A stretch of DNA of 6,018 bases from Shewanella sp. (GTDB lineage: Bacteria; Pseudomonadota; Gammaproteobacteria; Enterobacterales; Shewanellaceae): NCBI GenBank assembly GCA_004195335.1, contig SDWK01000414.1, forward strand, positions 1-6,018, read 5' to 3'. The notes under the pieces are model-generated. The model was not told where the DNA came from. It made no database searches and worked only from the letters and a program-made list of their open reading frames with translations. The position numbers were made by a program, and so were the translations under genes. The stretch's first letter is position 1. Each line of letters begins with the position of its first letter. Below, in pieces: positions 1 through 6,018 of the stretch.

Positions 1-847
1 CCTTCATACCGAAAAATATCCCGGTCTTGCCGTGTTTGAGTGGCGCGCCATGCATAGGAGTATCGATACCGAGTCCCGCAGGCTCTACACCGATAAGCTT
101 CACCGACTCTTCCTCGATAAAGTCCGCAAACATGCCGATAGCATTTGAACCACCACCAACACAGGCGATAACCGCATCTGGTAATCTGCCTTCACGCTCT
201 AAAATCTGCTTCTTGGTTTCTTCACCGATCATACGTTGAAATTCGCGTACGATAGTCGGGAACGGATGCGGGCCGGCGGCAGTACCCAATAGATAATGGG
301 CTTTTTCATAGCTACCTGACCAGTCACGCATGGCTTCGTTACAGGCATCTTTTAACGTAGCTGAGCCTGAGGTTACCGGGATTACTTCGGCGCCCATGAG
401 TTTCATTCTAAATACGTTGGGTGACTGACGTGCGATATCTTTAGCACCCATATAAACTTTACATTTAAGACCAAGCAGAGCACAGGCGAGGGCGGTGGCT
501 ACACCGTGTTGCCCCGCGCCTGTTTCAGCGATGATCTCTTTCTTTCCCATACGTTTCGCAAGCAGGGCCTGACCCAAAACCTGATTGGTTTTGTGCGCGC
601 CGCCATGAAGCAGGTCTTCGCGTTTCAGGTAGATTTTTACCAGTGGATTAGGGCTTAAGTTACGCGTCAATGTCAGTGCTGTTGGGCGGCCGGCATAATT
701 TTTTAGCAGATCATTAAACTCGGCTTGAAAGGTTTCATCCTCTTGAGCCTCGACGAAGGCGGTCTCGAGTTGCTTGAGTGCTGGCATAAGTATCTGCGGG
801 ACATACATGCCGCCATATTCGCCGAAGTAGGGATCGAGCTTAGTCAT
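1..847 (-). CDS. trpB: Tryptophan synthase beta subunit, 3' end cut by the window
   Basis: TrpB is the pyridoxal-phosphate (PLP) subunit that condenses indole, channelled from TrpA, with L-serine to give L-tryptophan, the last step of the pathway in the cytoplasm. The open frame starts at ATG 847-845 ([17 protein letters not shown]) and stays open to base 1, giving 282 codons of a family usually near 395-400, so about the last 115 residues are missing. The PLP lysine lies in the HGGAHKTNQ motif at about residue 86, followed by the AETGAGQHG loop with the catalytic glutamate near 108. The glycine-rich phosphate loop GGGSNA spans about 231-236. The reading is close to enterobacterial TrpB with no frameshift. 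An AGGA ribosome-binding site (855-858) lies 7 bases before the start. Unlike the upstream genes it is separated from trpCF by 191 bp. trpA is expected next but is outside the window. Confidence 0.97.
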   Translation of the reverse strand, partial: MTKLDPYFGEYGGMYVPQILMPALKQLETAFVEAQEDETFQAEFNDLLKNYAGRPTALTLTRNLSPNPLVKIYLKREDLLHGGAHKTNQVLGQALLAKRMGKKEIIAETGAGQHGVATALACALLGLKCKVYMGAKDIARQSPNVFRMKLMGAEVIPVTSGSATLKDACNEAMRDWSGSYEKAHYLLGTAAGPHPFPTIVREFQRMIGEETKKQILEREGRLPDAVIACVGGGSNAIGMFADFIEEESVKLIGVEPAGLGIDTPMHGAPLKHGKTGIFFGMK

Positions 848-854
848 AGTGATA

Positions 855-858
855 TCCT
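855..858 (-). promoter_or_regulatory. Ribosome-binding site of trpB
   Basis: AGGA on the minus strand, 7 bases before the trpB ATG. It lies only 8 bases from the edge of the large palindrome at 867-987. Pairing in that hairpin leaves the site single-stranded but very close to the stem, which could matter for ribosome access. Confidence 0.6.
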
Positions 859-866
859 AATGTATC

Positions 867-987
867 GCTCAACGAGTAGGAATTGCTATTGAGGACGAGT
901 TTGTTGTCGCGAGTGCTCATTTATGCTTATAAACTCCGCGCTCACTCCTAAACCTCGCTCTCAATCTCTGCGTTCTACTCGCTGACC
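867..987. repeat. Large imperfect palindrome (MITE/REP-like) between trpCF and trpB
   Basis: The two halves are imperfect inverted copies of each other. The outer arm beginning TCAACGAGTAG at 869 matches the reverse complement of 971-985 (TCAGCGAGTAG), and further blocks (ATTGAG, CGAG, GAGTG) recur in order along both arms. The centre is a perfect TTTAT/ATAAA pair (920-924 with 929-933) around a 4-base loop. Small bulges and mismatches occur between the blocks. No open frame of note lies inside. The structure fits a non-autonomous miniature element or a REP-like intergenic repeat, and the sequence resembles repeats I associate with Shewanella intergenic regions; that link is recollection, not a search. 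In the trp mRNA it would fold into a long hairpin between trpCF and trpB. There is no T-tract after it in the direction of transcription, so a simple intrinsic terminator is unlikely. Confidence 0.75.
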
Positions 988-1038
988 ATAATTTCTAAAG
1001 TTAAGTAAATAATTCTGTTTAAAATTCTATGTTTAATA

Positions 1039-2472
1039 TTAGTACTGTCTCAGTGCAGTAAAGGCTGCCGCAATTTTGTGGTGATCTTTAATCCCTGATG
1101 CGCTTTCCAGGCCAGAGTTAAAGTCCAGCCCATAAAAGCCTTGTTGGCTCGCCTCTAGCGCCAGCTCTGCACTCAAGCCTCCGGCCAACATGGCCGCTTG
1201 TTTATTCGGTAGTGCCTGCTGCCAGTTGAAGGTCAGGCCGGTACCGCCAAACTGCGTTGTACCGGATTTACTGCTCTTACTGTCGAACAACACTCGGTCC
1301 ACGTTTGCTGGGACCGTAATTTCGTCTTGGTTTTCAACATCTGCATCGACGGCGACAGCCTTCCAGATCTGTGCATTACAGTTCATGATACTTAGGGCCG
1401 CTCTGACCTGATCAATTTCATATTCAGATTCCTTGCCATGGAGTTGTACGGCAAAGAGATTGAGTTGACTCGCTGTCTTGGCAATGACTTGTGGTTCTTC
1501 ATTAACAAAGACACCAACGAAATTGAGCCCGGGCCCTGTGGCTCTGTGATGCTCGAGGAGCTCAGTGGCGCGCTCAAGGCTAATTCCCCGCGGAGATTTT
1601 GGGTGAAAAATCAAACCGCCATAGACGGCCCCCGATTTTGCAACGGCTTGAATATCTTCGCTACGCGTCAAACCGCAAACTTTATTATGGCCTAAGGTGA
1701 GTGTGCGACAGGCAAGATCAAGATCATCTTCGGCCATCAAGGAACTGCCCACTAAGAAACCATCGACCAGCGGGCTCAAACGGCGAACCTGTGCCTGGTT
1801 ATAGATGCCTGATTCGCTGATGACGACTCTGTCGGCTGGGATGTGGGGCGCCAGTGCTTCGGTGGTGCTTAAGTCCGTTGAAAGGTCGCGCAGGTTGCGA
1901 TTGTTGATGCCGATAATCGCCGCATTCAGGGCGATTGCGCGTTTAAGCTCCTGCTCATTACTCACTTCGGTCAGCATGTCGAGTTGATATTTTTCAGCTT
2001 CGTTAGCCAGTAAACGATATTGCGTATCATCGAGTACAGACAACATCAACAAGATGGCATCGGCGCCTTGGTGGGCGGCGAGCTTAACCTGATAAGTATC
2101 GATGAAGAAGTCTTTACATAAGATAGGCTGTTTAACACGAGCGCGTACCTTAGGGATATAATCCATATCACCCTGAAAAAAATGTTCATCGGTAAGGACC
2201 GAGATCCCGGCAGCATAGTTGTTGTAGACATCGGCTATCGCTTCGACGTCGAAGTGTTCACGGATAAGCCCCTTAGAAGGGCTGGCCTTCTTACACTCGA
2301 AAATAAATCCGGCATTGGGGGCTTTGAGGGCATCATAAAGGCTACGGTCGGAGATTTTAGGCTCGAGTGTCGCCTCCGGGAAACGTAATTTTAGTGCTTC
2401 CATGTGTGCCGCTTTGGTATCGACTATTTTGGTTAACACGTTACTTTCTTTTGCTGTCGATGAACTGCTCAC
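1039..2472 (-). CDS. trpCF: Bifunctional indole-3-glycerol phosphate synthase / phosphoribosylanthranilate isomerase
   Basis: This two-domain enzyme catalyses the Amadori isomerisation of phosphoribosylanthranilate to CdRP (C-terminal TrpF domain), then ring closure and decarboxylation to indole-3-glycerol phosphate (N-terminal TrpC domain). At 477 residues it has the length of the enterobacterial fused protein (often just called TrpC). The synthase part (about 1-258) shows ECKKASPSKG with E59 and K61, CKDF with K120, LTEV with E169, GINNRNL with N190 and R192, and SESG with S221, matching the known active-site spacing. The isomerase part (about 262-477) shows KVCGLTR with the catalytic Cys266, FHPKSPRGI, QLHG, Asp397 as likely general acid, LAGGLS and a final GIKD. 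Both active sites look intact. The start is GTG at 2472-2470, two bases after the trpD stop, with GGAG (2480-2483) 7 bases upstream. A later GTG at codon 12 is possible but has a weaker binding site. Confidence 0.97.
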   Translation of the reverse strand: MSSSSTAKESNVLTKIVDTKAAHMEALKLRFPEATLEPKISDRSLYDALKAPNAGFIFECKKASPSKGLIREHFDVEAIADVYNNYAAGISVLTDEHFFQGDMDYIPKVRARVKQPILCKDFFIDTYQVKLAAHQGADAILLMLSVLDDTQYRLLANEAEKYQLDMLTEVSNEQELKRAIALNAAIIGINNRNLRDLSTDLSTTEALAPHIPADRVVISESGIYNQAQVRRLSPLVDGFLVGSSLMAEDDLDLACRTLTLGHNKVCGLTRSEDIQAVAKSGAVYGGLIFHPKSPRGISLERATELLEHHRATGPGLNFVGVFVNEEPQVIAKTASQLNLFAVQLHGKESEYEIDQVRAALSIMNCNAQIWKAVAVDADVENQDEITVPANVDRVLFDSKSSKSGTTQFGGTGLTFNWQQALPNKQAAMLAGGLSAELALEASQQGFYGLDFNSGLESASGIKDHHKIAAAFTALRQY

Positions 2473-2474
2473 GC

Positions 2475-3533
2475 TTATGCTCCAACTTTTGCTTGGTTAG
2501 CGCTTGCACTGGCAAGCTGCTCAAGAAGTGTATAGGCCTTGCCGCTGGCTATCGTGGTCAGTGCCAGTGCCGTACCCGACTCGACGCTATCACACACGCC
2601 TGAAATGTACAGTGCGCAACCGGCATTAACCGCGACTGCGTTGGTATGTGCGCTCTGGCCACGACCTTGTAAAATAGCCCTGGTGAATTCGGCATTTTCT
2701 TCGGGCAAACCGCCTTCTAAATCTTTTAGGCGAGCCTGAGGTACGCCTAGCATCTTAGGGGTTAAGGTGTATTGTTTGAGTTCGCCGTCTGTAAGCTCGC
2801 AAACTGAAGTATTGCCATGGACTGCGACTTCGTCCAGTCCGCTTCCATGTACGACCATAGCGCGTTTCATGCCTAAGGCTTTGAGTACTTCTGCAATCGG
2901 TTGAACTAACTCTTCGCTGTAAACACCGAGCAAGATGTAGTCCGGGTGAGCGGGGTTGATGAGTGGCCCGAGTACATTAAATAGGGTGCGGGTTTTGAGT
3001 GCCTGCCTAACAGGAACCGCATGGCGAACTCCGCCGTGGTAATGGGGGGCAAACAGGAAGCAGAGACCGAGTTCATCTAAGCAATCGCGAGCGAGCAGTG
3101 GATCCATGGTCAGGTCGATACCAAATTGGGCCAGCAGATCCGAGGAGCCGGATTTACTCGAGACACTGCGATTACCATGTTTTGCCACTTTGGCCCCGGA
3201 CGCGGCAGCAACAAAGGCCGCCGTTGTGGAGATATTGATGGTGTTGTGGCCATCGCCACCGGTTCCGACAATATCGACGATCCCCTGTTTTAGGGTCGCA
3301 TCACTCGGGGTTGGGAATGTCTTTGCCGCGGATCTCAGTGCATCTGCTGCACCGGAGATCTCCTCTATGGTTTCGCCGCGCATCTTCATGGCGACTAACA
3401 TACCAGCCATCGCCGCGTCGCTCATCTCACCATTAATGATGCAGCTGAAGAGTTGTTTGGCTTCGCTGCGAGAGACACTCTCTGCTCGATATAACTTGTC
3501 GATGAGTGGTTGTAGATCTGTGCTGTCGCTCAT
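2475..3533 (-). CDS. trpD: Anthranilate phosphoribosyltransferase
   Basis: TrpD transfers the phosphoribosyl group of PRPP to anthranilate, the second committed step of tryptophan synthesis. The 352-residue protein has normal length for the stand-alone enzyme. A small helical N-terminal domain (about 1-75) is followed by the PRPP-binding GTGGDG loop (90-95), NIST (100-103), the KHGNRSVSSKSGSSD motif (118-132), FAPHYH (161-166), RTLFNVLGPLINP (182-194) and the metal-binding Asp-Glu pair in GSGLDE (234-235). All key motifs are present. The ATG overlaps the trpG stop as ATGA, which suggests translational coupling, and a GAGGGAG purine run about 9 bases upstream can serve as ribosome-binding site. 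It is not fused to trpG as it is in Escherichia and Salmonella. Confidence 0.97.
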   Translation of the reverse strand: MSDSTDLQPLIDKLYRAESVSRSEAKQLFSCIINGEMSDAAMAGMLVAMKMRGETIEEISGAADALRSAAKTFPTPSDATLKQGIVDIVGTGGDGHNTINISTTAAFVAAASGAKVAKHGNRSVSSKSGSSDLLAQFGIDLTMDPLLARDCLDELGLCFLFAPHYHGGVRHAVPVRQALKTRTLFNVLGPLINPAHPDYILLGVYSEELVQPIAEVLKALGMKRAMVVHGSGLDEVAVHGNTSVCELTDGELKQYTLTPKMLGVPQARLKDLEGGLPEENAEFTRAILQGRGQSAHTNAVAVNAGCALYISGVCDSVESGTALALTTIASGKAYTLLEQLASASANQAKVGA

Positions 3534-4135
3534 GCGCCTGCTCCCTCTTTTACTTCAGTGCTGGTTAGATAATTAAGCGTTTGTATGAGTAGTTGGCTAC
3601 CAAGGGTGGTGAGTATCGATTCCGGATGGAACTGAAAACCGACGGCTTTGTATTGCCGATGAGAAATGGCCATGGGCATATTTTCCGTGGTCGCGATAAC
3701 ATCGAGGCAGTCGGGAACCCGAGTCGCCACTAAGCTGTGATACCGAGCGACAGGAAGCGGAGATGGCAGCCCCTGGAAAATTCCATCCTGGTGATGATAG
3801 GTCGGGCTGGCTTTACCGTGCACCACGTGCGGCGCGCGTTCGACCTTGCCACCGAAATGTTCGATTATCGCCTGGTGGCCCAAGCAGATACCTAACATCG
3901 GGACTTTTCCTGCGACTTTGGCTATCAGTTCCATCAGACAACCCGCTTCATGTGGGGCTCCTGGTCCAGGTGACAGCACGAGTGCTGCATTATCTGCCTC
4001 GTTTAGGATTTTGGCTGCGATAAAATCGGCATCGACGTCGTTGCGATAGATGACAACCTCAAAGCCCAGGCTTCTGAATTGGTCGACCAGGTTATAGGTG
4101 AACGAGTCGAAGTTATCGAGTAGGTATAGTTTCAT
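3530..4135 (-). CDS. trpG: Anthranilate synthase component II (glutamine amidotransferase)
   Basis: TrpG is the class I glutamine amidotransferase that hydrolyses glutamine and channels ammonia to TrpE for anthranilate formation. The protein has 201 residues, typical of a stand-alone TrpG. It opens with LLDNFDSFTYNL (5-16), then SPGPGAP (55-61), the nucleophile motif GICLGHQ with Cys84, HGK (106-108), and the FHPES motif with His170 and Glu172 completing the triad. The start ATG overlaps the trpE stop (ATGA, 4132-4135). A strong GGAGG lies 6 bases ahead, inside the glycine codons at the end of trpE. Paralogous PabA of folate synthesis has the same fold, but placement between trpE and trpD makes TrpG the natural call; a shared role in folate synthesis cannot be excluded from sequence. 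Confidence 0.96.
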   Translation of the reverse strand: MKLYLLDNFDSFTYNLVDQFRSLGFEVVIYRNDVDADFIAAKILNEADNAALVLSPGPGAPHEAGCLMELIAKVAGKVPMLGICLGHQAIIEHFGGKVERAPHVVHGKASPTYHHQDGIFQGLPSPLPVARYHSLVATRVPDCLDVIATTENMPMAISHRQYKAVGFQFHPESILTTLGSQLLIQTLNYLTSTEVKEGAGA

Positions 4136-5691
4136 TGTCCGCCTCCTAGTTTAATTGCTGATATGACGGCCTGTGCTTTTTGGCGAGTCTCATCGGCTTC
4201 GGCTTGTGGGTCGGAGTCAAATACGACACCTGCACCGGCCTGAATATAGGCGGTACCCTCTTTGACAAATGCAGAGCGAATAACGATGCAGGTATCCATA
4301 TCTCCGAGGCCGTTAACGTAACCTACCGCGCCTCCATAACTGCCTCGGCGAGCTTTTTCGACGCTGCGGATTAACTGGGCTGCACTGACCTTTGGCGCTC
4401 CGGTCAGTGTGCCCATGTTCATGCAAGCCTGGTATGCGTGCAGCGCATCGAGATCGCTTCGAAGTTGGCCGGTGACACGACTCACTAAATGCATGACATG
4501 TGAATAACGATCGACCTTTAATAGCTCTGGCACTTTACGACTGCCACTTTGACTGATCCGAGCCACATCGTTGCGTGCTAGGTCGACCAGCATGAGGTGT
4601 TCCGATAACTCTTTCTTGTCCAGGCGGAGCTCTAACTCTATTCGGCTATCCAGATCGAAATCTATCTCGCCATCGGCCGTTTTTCCGCGTTGACGGGTCC
4701 CAGCAATGGGGTAGATCTCGACTTGATTGGTGTGAGCCTCATATTTGAGCGCGCTCTCAGGAGAAGCACCAAACAGGGTGAAGTCTTCGCCCCTGAAATA
4801 GAACATATAGGGACTAGGGTTGGTTTGTCTTAGCGCGCGATATGCCCCTAATGTGCTTGGGCAAGGCAGGCTAAAGCTGCGCGATGGAACCACCTGAAAG
4901 ATGTCACCGGCGACAATGTGTGATTTGAGTTCATTAACCGTCGCTTTGAAGTCGTCATCGCTGATGTTGACTTGGGTCTGTGCATCCAGTGTGATTAACT
5001 CATCAACCTTTATCTCTTGCAGAGACATGGCTTGCAGTGATTGCACTCTTTGTTCCAGTACTGAGGCGTATTGTGGAGAGGGGAGGTGTTTAACCTTGCT
5101 AAATTGATGGGTGACGATATCGGCTTGTCGCTGTTGATGATCGATTAAAATTAATGTTTCAGCGAGATAAAACAGATAATCGGGGCAAGTGTTATCACCT
5201 TGAGGAACCTGAGGAAGTGGCTCTACGGTATCTATTAAATCATAAGCCAGTACACCACCTAAGAATAGATCTTCAAAGCTTGGCGAGTTGCCGCAATCTA
5301 TCTCTTTAATTAATGCCCTGAGACCATCGAGAGGGGAAGCTGATTTTAGCCTGGCATCCTCATCGAGTTGAGCGATCTCTTTTTTTAGGGTGAGCGTCAA
5401 TATGCCTGCTTCTAAGCTCGACTCTGCCTTATTGAAAAAGTGTTGAATGTCGCAGAGAAGCCCATGACCATTTTCGGTCAAAGCGGTGAAGGTCAGGCGA
5501 AAATTGTCGCAGCGGATCATCATGGCAGCATGCGTCATCACAATGCTTTTAAGATGATCTTTACTGTCTATCTCTGCCGATTCGAGCAGCATAGTATGCG
5601 GTGCGTCTTGGGTAAGATGCTGATACAAGCTGAGGGGGTCGGCATGATAGGTGAACCTCTCTTTACTTGTCTTTACTTGGGCTATCTTCAT
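4132..5691 (-). CDS. trpE: Anthranilate synthase component I
   Basis: TrpE converts chorismate to anthranilate and pyruvate using ammonia from TrpG, and it is the feedback-inhibited entry point of the pathway. The 519 residues are nearly the length of the enterobacterial enzyme. The N-terminal half carries LLESAEIDSK (35-44), whose LLES segment lines the tryptophan feedback site in characterised enzymes, and NPSPYMF (291-297) contributes to the same site, so inhibition by tryptophan is expected. The chorismate-binding half has PIAGTRQRG (328-336), VDLARNDVARI (369-379), VMHLVSRV with a likely catalytic His401, GTLTGAPK (427-434), QAGAGVV (484-490) and EADETR (498-503) with the magnesium ligand region. 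The ATG at 5691-5689 has only a modest GAGAG purine run upstream. The gene is preceded by a Trp attenuator, and its stop overlaps trpG by 4 bases. Confidence 0.98.
   Translation of the reverse strand: MKIAQVKTSKERFTYHADPLSLYQHLTQDAPHTMLLESAEIDSKDHLKSIVMTHAAMMIRCDNFRLTFTALTENGHGLLCDIQHFFNKAESSLEAGILTLTLKKEIAQLDEDARLKSASPLDGLRALIKEIDCGNSPSFEDLFLGGVLAYDLIDTVEPLPQVPQGDNTCPDYLFYLAETLILIDHQQRQADIVTHQFSKVKHLPSPQYASVLEQRVQSLQAMSLQEIKVDELITLDAQTQVNISDDDFKATVNELKSHIVAGDIFQVVPSRSFSLPCPSTLGAYRALRQTNPSPYMFYFRGEDFTLFGASPESALKYEAHTNQVEIYPIAGTRQRGKTADGEIDFDLDSRIELELRLDKKELSEHLMLVDLARNDVARISQSGSRKVPELLKVDRYSHVMHLVSRVTGQLRSDLDALHAYQACMNMGTLTGAPKVSAAQLIRSVEKARRGSYGGAVGYVNGLGDMDTCIVIRSAFVKEGTAYIQAGAGVVFDSDPQAEADETRQKAQAVISAIKLGGGQ
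4142..4146 (-). promoter_or_regulatory. Strong ribosome-binding site of trpG inside the 3' end of trpE
   Basis: GGAGG on the minus strand, 6 bases before the trpG ATG, formed by the Gly-Gly codons of the TrpE C-terminus. Together with the ATGA overlap it supports the chosen start and lets ribosomes either re-initiate after trpE or load independently. Confidence 0.75.
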
Positions 5692-5764
5692 CGGGTCTCT
5701 CGCTTTTATCGTTTTTATCGCATTAGAGGCTGCTTAGCTAATCTTGGTATTAAATTTGATACAC

Positions 5765-5791
5765 AAAAAAGCCCGCATTCTATGCGGGCTT
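5765..5791 (-). terminator. trp attenuator (intrinsic terminator, segments 3 and 4)
   Basis: In the transcript AGCCCGCAT (5782-5790) pairs perfectly with ATGCGGGCT (5770-5778) around a 3-base AGA loop, and the stem extends by one more A-U pair. A run of six T residues (minus strand, 5765-5770) overlaps the foot of the 3' arm, as in a classical rho-independent terminator. It lies about 50 bases after the trpL stop and about 73 bases before trpE. Premature stopping here when tryptophan is plentiful is the expected function. Confidence 0.93.
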
Positions 5792-5856
5792 CTTGTTGAA
5801 TCTTGTCTCTTTTACATGAGCACAGAGTTTCACACCACCCGCTAAGTTGGGAAGTG
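5784..5856 (-). promoter_or_regulatory. Attenuator switch: 1:2 pause hairpin and alternative 2:3 antiterminator
   Basis: Segment 1, CACTTCCC (5849-5856), begins directly after the three Trp codons and pairs with segment 2, GGGTGGTG (5833-5840): seven of eight positions pair, one as U-G, with a U-U mismatch. The 8-base loop AACTTAGC contains the trpL stop codon. Segment 2 also overlaps GCGGGT (5837-5842), which can pair with GCCCGC (5784-5789) of the terminator's first arm. The two folds exclude each other, as the classical model needs: a ribosome stalled on Trp codons would cover segment 1 and leave segment 2 free to break the terminator. The 2:3 helix is short. The pairings are read from sequence; the mechanism is inferred from the enterobacterial trp leader. 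Confidence 0.82.
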
Positions 5857-5898
5857 CCACCACCAATTAATGTTTTGTGCTTGTGAAAATGTGTTCAT
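5842..5898 (-). CDS. trpL: trp operon leader peptide
   Basis: A short frame encodes MNTFSQAQNINWWWHFPT (18 residues). Codons 12-14 are three TGG codons in a row, extremely unlikely by chance at this place. Its ATG (5898-5896) is preceded by GAAGGG (5904-5909) at 5 bases, a good ribosome-binding site, and its TAG stop lies in the loop of the pause hairpin. The peptide itself is not expected to have a function; its translation senses charged tRNA-Trp and sets the fold of the leader RNA ahead of trpE. The frame is too short for most gene callers and would easily be missed. Confidence 0.94.
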   Translation of the reverse strand: MNTFSQAQNINWWWHFPT

Positions 5899-5933
5899 AC
5901 GAACCCTTCAATAAGATCATGTAAATTTAGAGC

Positions 5934-5954
5934 TAAAGACATAGATTGTCTCTA
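5934..5954. repeat. 21-bp imperfect inverted repeat near the predicted transcription start
   Basis: TAAAGACA (5934-5941) and TGTCTCTA (5947-5954) are inverted copies with one mismatch, spaced by 5 bases. It lies just downstream of the candidate -10 region. It could be an operator half-site pair or a small 5' hairpin in the leader RNA. It does not look like the TrpR operator, which has CTAG cores. Confidence 0.4.
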
Positions 5955-5960
5955 AGTGGT

Positions 5961-5993
5961 TATATAAAAGCATTTGCGAGTGAACCCTGTCAA
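5961..5993 (-). promoter_or_regulatory. Candidate sigma-70 promoter of the trp operon
   Basis: A consensus -35 box TTGACA lies at 5988-5993 on the minus strand. An AT-rich stretch CTTTTATATAA follows. A -10 hexamer TTTTAT (5964-5969) would give an 18-base spacer, while TATATA (5961-5966) fits better as a box but is spaced 21 bases. The -10 is therefore uncertain. The position, about 65 to 70 bases ahead of trpL, fits a start site for the leader transcript. Only 6 natural bases remain upstream before the adapter, so upstream elements cannot be judged. Confidence 0.65.
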
Positions 5994-5999
5994 TTGAAT

Positions 6000-6018
6000 C
6001 TGTCTCTTATACACATCT
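6000..6018. other. Tn5/Nextera mosaic-end adapter remnant (sequencing artefact)
   Basis: The last 19 bases, CTGTCTCTTATACACATCT, are identical to the Tn5 mosaic end used in transposase-based sequencing libraries. The match runs exactly to the end of the window, which points to an untrimmed adapter at a contig end and not to a natural transposon end. No transposase or other transposon sequence is nearby. The natural genome sequence should be taken to end at about 5999. Confidence 0.95.

Noticed and set aside
867..987. Intrinsic terminator ending the upstream half of the operon
   Set aside because: The hairpin is long and imperfect and is not followed by a T-tract in the direction of transcription.
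848..1038. Internal promoter or small gene in the trpCF-trpB gap
   Set aside because: I found no -35/-10 pair with acceptable spacing and no convincing small frame; the gap is explained by the palindrome plus an AT-rich remainder (988-1038).
3106..3576. Plus-strand open frame of 156 codons opposite trpD and the end of trpG
   Set aside because: It lies wholly antisense to a well-supported trp gene, has no recognisable domain, and is explained by codon bias of the real gene on the other strand. The other plus-strand frames inside 1-5691 are rejected for the same reason.
5701..5721. Tandem near-repeat TTTTATCG just upstream of trpE
   Set aside because: Only two short AT-rich units with no clear function; chance is enough to explain it.
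5802..5816. Second adapter-like stretch (CTTGTCTCTTTTACA) in the leader
   Set aside because: Only partial similarity to the mosaic end, and it lies inside a coherent leader structure; taken as coincidence.
6000..6018. End of a natural Tn5-like transposon
   Set aside because: The engineered mosaic end matches exactly and stops at the window terminus, with no transposase nearby, so an adapter is far more likely.

Overview
The window is a tryptophan biosynthesis (trp) operon read entirely on the minus strand, so transcription runs from high to low coordinates. The gene order is promoter and leader, trpL, trpE, trpG, trpD, trpCF, trpB. It is cut at the left end inside trpB, so trpA, expected next, is not seen. 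The proteins closely resemble gammaproteobacterial Trp enzymes. The separate trpG and trpD, the fused trpC-trpF, the moderate GC content and the Trp-rich leader peptide suggest a marine gammaproteobacterium, most likely Shewanella or a close relative. The genus is inferred from memory of such sequences; no search was run.

Right end (about 5692-6018): the last 19 bases match the Tn5/Nextera mosaic-end adapter exactly, so the natural sequence ends near 5999. Next to it is a candidate promoter with a consensus -35 box. Then comes a leader with an 18-residue peptide carrying three consecutive Trp codons. A pause hairpin, a short possible antiterminator and a strong intrinsic terminator lie ahead of trpE. 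This is the classical layout for ribosome-mediated transcription attenuation.

Centre (1039-5691): trpE, trpG and trpD are chained by two ATGA stop/start overlaps, and trpCF begins with GTG two bases after the trpD stop, so these four genes look translationally coupled. Together they convert chorismate to indole-3-glycerol phosphate: TrpE and TrpG make anthranilate, TrpD adds phosphoribosyl, and TrpCF isomerises and closes the indole ring.

Left end (1-1038): the tight packing is broken by a 191-bp gap between trpCF and trpB. It holds a large imperfect palindrome of about 121 bp that looks like a MITE- or REP-type intergenic repeat and would form a long hairpin in the polycistronic mRNA. It is the least ordinary item here. 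trpB follows and runs off the window after 282 codons. I see no defence system, prophage, CRISPR or other new multi-gene system.
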